Source: Deltaproteobacteria bacterium (lineage in GTDB: Bacteria > Desulfobacterota > Desulfobacteria > Desulfobacterales > Desulfobacteraceae). From it: DNA of 5,691 nucleotides. Below are positions 4,751 through 5,691 of the stretch, piece after piece. The stretch spans positions 1-5,691 of the forward strand of contig JAFCZY010000148.1 in the NCBI GenBank assembly GCA_019314105.1, given 5' to 3'. The notes beneath the pieces were generated by a model. The model worked only from the letters and a program-made list of their open reading frames with translations, searched no databases and was not told where the DNA came from. The first letter of the stretch is position 1; every line of letters starts with the position of its first letter. Both the position numbers and the translations under genes were made by a program.

Positions 4751-4797
4751 GGGGATATTGGTCAGGATCTGACCCCGGTAAGTGTTTGGTTTTAAGG
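4751..4797. repeat. Dispersed TA-flanking repeat, copy between rfbD and the relE operon
   Basis: Bases 4766-4795 match the copy at 843-872 at 26 of 30 positions. GGTCAG (4760-4765) and CTGACC (4769-4774) form a perfect 6-bp stem with a 3-nt loop, and GGGG (4751-4754) can pair with CCCC (4773-4776) instead. The repeat tail includes the rfbD stop codon (4792-4794). The hairpin could help end rfb transcription, although no U-tract follows. Confidence 0.65.
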
Positions 4798-5682
4798 GTT
4801 AGGGGGTTTGTATAGCTGTCTGAGCATCCTCTCCAGACTTTCCTGCCATGGGGGCGGGAGGATACCAAAATTCTTGGTCAGCAGAGAACAGTCCATAACC
4901 GAGTTGAGCGGTCTTTTGGCGGGTGTCGGATATTCCGCAGTGGTAACCGGTATCACCTTTTTTATTGAAAATAAATTATATTGCTTTGCCAGTTCGAATA
5001 TTTTTTCCGCAAACCCGTGCCAGGTGGTTTTCCCTTTACCGCAATAATGATACGTCCCCCAGTGGATATCGGGCCTTTCCTTAATTTGTTCGGCAATGGT
5101 CAGGATGGCTTCGGCAAGATCAGCCGCGCTGGTGGGGCAGCCATATTGATCGGCCACCACTCTCAGGGTTTCTTTTTCTTTTCCAAGGCTAAGCATGGTC
5201 TTTACAAAATTATTTCCGTGGATGCCATAGAGCCAGGCCGTGCGGATAATAATATGGTCTGTTAAGAGGCTTCTGACGATGGTTTCTCCTTCAGCCTTGC
5301 TTTTCCCGTAAACACCAAGGGGCGATAGTGGATCGGTTTCCAGATAAGGTTCCTCTCTGGTGCCGTCAAACACATAGTCTGTAGAAATATGAATAAGGGG
5401 GATGTCCGCTTCATTGCAGGATGCGGCAAGATCGGCAGGACCGTCACAATTTATGGCAAAGGCAGATTCCGGTTCTGATTCAGCCTTGTCAACGGCTGTA
5501 TAGGCGGCGGCATTGATCACCAGGGATATGCCGGGTTGATTGACTGCTTTTTTTACCGCTGCAGGATCGGTTATATCAAATTCGGGGATATCCAGAGGGA
5601 TGATATCAAACCCGTGGGGTTTGCCTCTTTGGCATAGTTCCCAGCCGAGCTGGCCGTTGGAACCGATGATTAATATTTTCAC
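4792..5682 (-). CDS. rfbD: dTDP-4-dehydrorhamnose reductase
   Basis: A full-length (296-residue) RmlD/RfbD protein. It catalyses the last step of dTDP-L-rhamnose synthesis, NAD(P)H-dependent reduction of dTDP-4-dehydro-L-rhamnose, in the cytoplasm, feeding O-antigen or other rhamnose-containing glycans. It is an extended short-chain dehydrogenase: nucleotide-binding GSNGQLG (7-13), NAAAYTAVDKAE (57-68), STDYVFDG (100-107) and the catalytic YGKSK (Y125, K129). The RTAWLYG (147-153) and ADQYGCPTSAADLA (177-190) family segments follow. The start is GTG (5680-5682), the only candidate giving the full Rossmann strand MKILIIG; its ribosome site is mostly outside the window. An rfbA/B/C neighbour would be expected upstream. 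The gene is less AT-rich than the TA cluster, marking a boundary between locus core and accessory DNA. Confidence 0.96.
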   Translation of the reverse strand: MKILIIGSNGQLGWELCQRGKPHGFDIIPLDIPEFDITDPAAVKKAVNQPGISLVINAAAYTAVDKAESEPESAFAINCDGPADLAASCNEADIPLIHISTDYVFDGTREEPYLETDPLSPLGVYGKSKAEGETIVRSLLTDHIIIRTAWLYGIHGNNFVKTMLSLGKEKETLRVVADQYGCPTSAADLAEAILTIAEQIKERPDIHWGTYHYCGKGKTTWHGFAEKIFELAKQYNLFSIKKVIPVTTAEYPTPAKRPLNSVMDCSLLTKNFGILPPPWQESLERMLRQLYKPPNP

Positions 5683-5691
5683 ATTAAAACC

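Noticed and set aside
1..5691. CRISPR array, tRNA or rRNA gene
   Set aside because: No regularly spaced repeats of CRISPR length and no tRNA-like or rRNA-like sequence were seen on either strand.

Overview
The window looks like a bacterial chromosomal accessory region beside a polysaccharide-biosynthesis locus. Every convincing gene is on the minus strand. At the right end is an almost complete rfbD/rmlD (dTDP-4-dehydrorhamnose reductase). Leftward of it lies about 4.5 kb of visibly more AT-rich DNA packed with small toxin-antitoxin (TA) modules. The mix of families, the even base composition of rfbD and short GGGTCAGACCC-type repeats between genes would fit a Desulfobacteraceae-like (Desulfobacterota) genome. 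That placement is an impression, not a demonstrated assignment.

Layout in transcription order (right to left): rfbD (4792-5682); module 1, a Phd/YefM-type antitoxin (4417-4686) with a 4-nt overlap to a RelE/ParE-type toxin (4175-4420); module 2, a VapB antitoxin (AbrB fold, 3842-4081) 2 nt ahead of a VapC PIN-domain RNase (3432-3839); an 81-bp remnant of a second ATPase copy (3340-3420); a complete AAA_14/DUF4143 ATPase (1916-about 3217); module 3, a Phd/YefM antitoxin (1262-1561) with an overlapping RelE toxin broken by one missing base (965-1272); module 4, a ribbon-helix-helix antitoxin (514-768) with a 7-nt overlap to a MazF RNase (173-520); and an unrecognised partial ORF running off the left edge (1-148).

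Each TA pair has antitoxin first and toxin second with overlapping or nearly touching ends, the usual arrangement for translational coupling. Three of the four (modules 1, 3 and 4) have a good sigma70-like promoter with exactly 17-bp spacing upstream of the antitoxin, and two have a palindrome on the -10/start region that could be the autoregulatory operator. In those same three modules, a short hairpin-forming repeat with a GGGTCAGACCC-like core lies 6 to about 15 bp upstream of the -35 box. Related pieces lie at the end of mazF and at the edge of the ATPase remnant. Together with the ATPase duplication scar and the broken relE, this suggests a site that has repeatedly gained, rearranged and lost small cassettes. 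I see no transposase, integrase, RNA gene or CRISPR array, and no clearly new biological system. The repeat/TA association is the most unusual signal.
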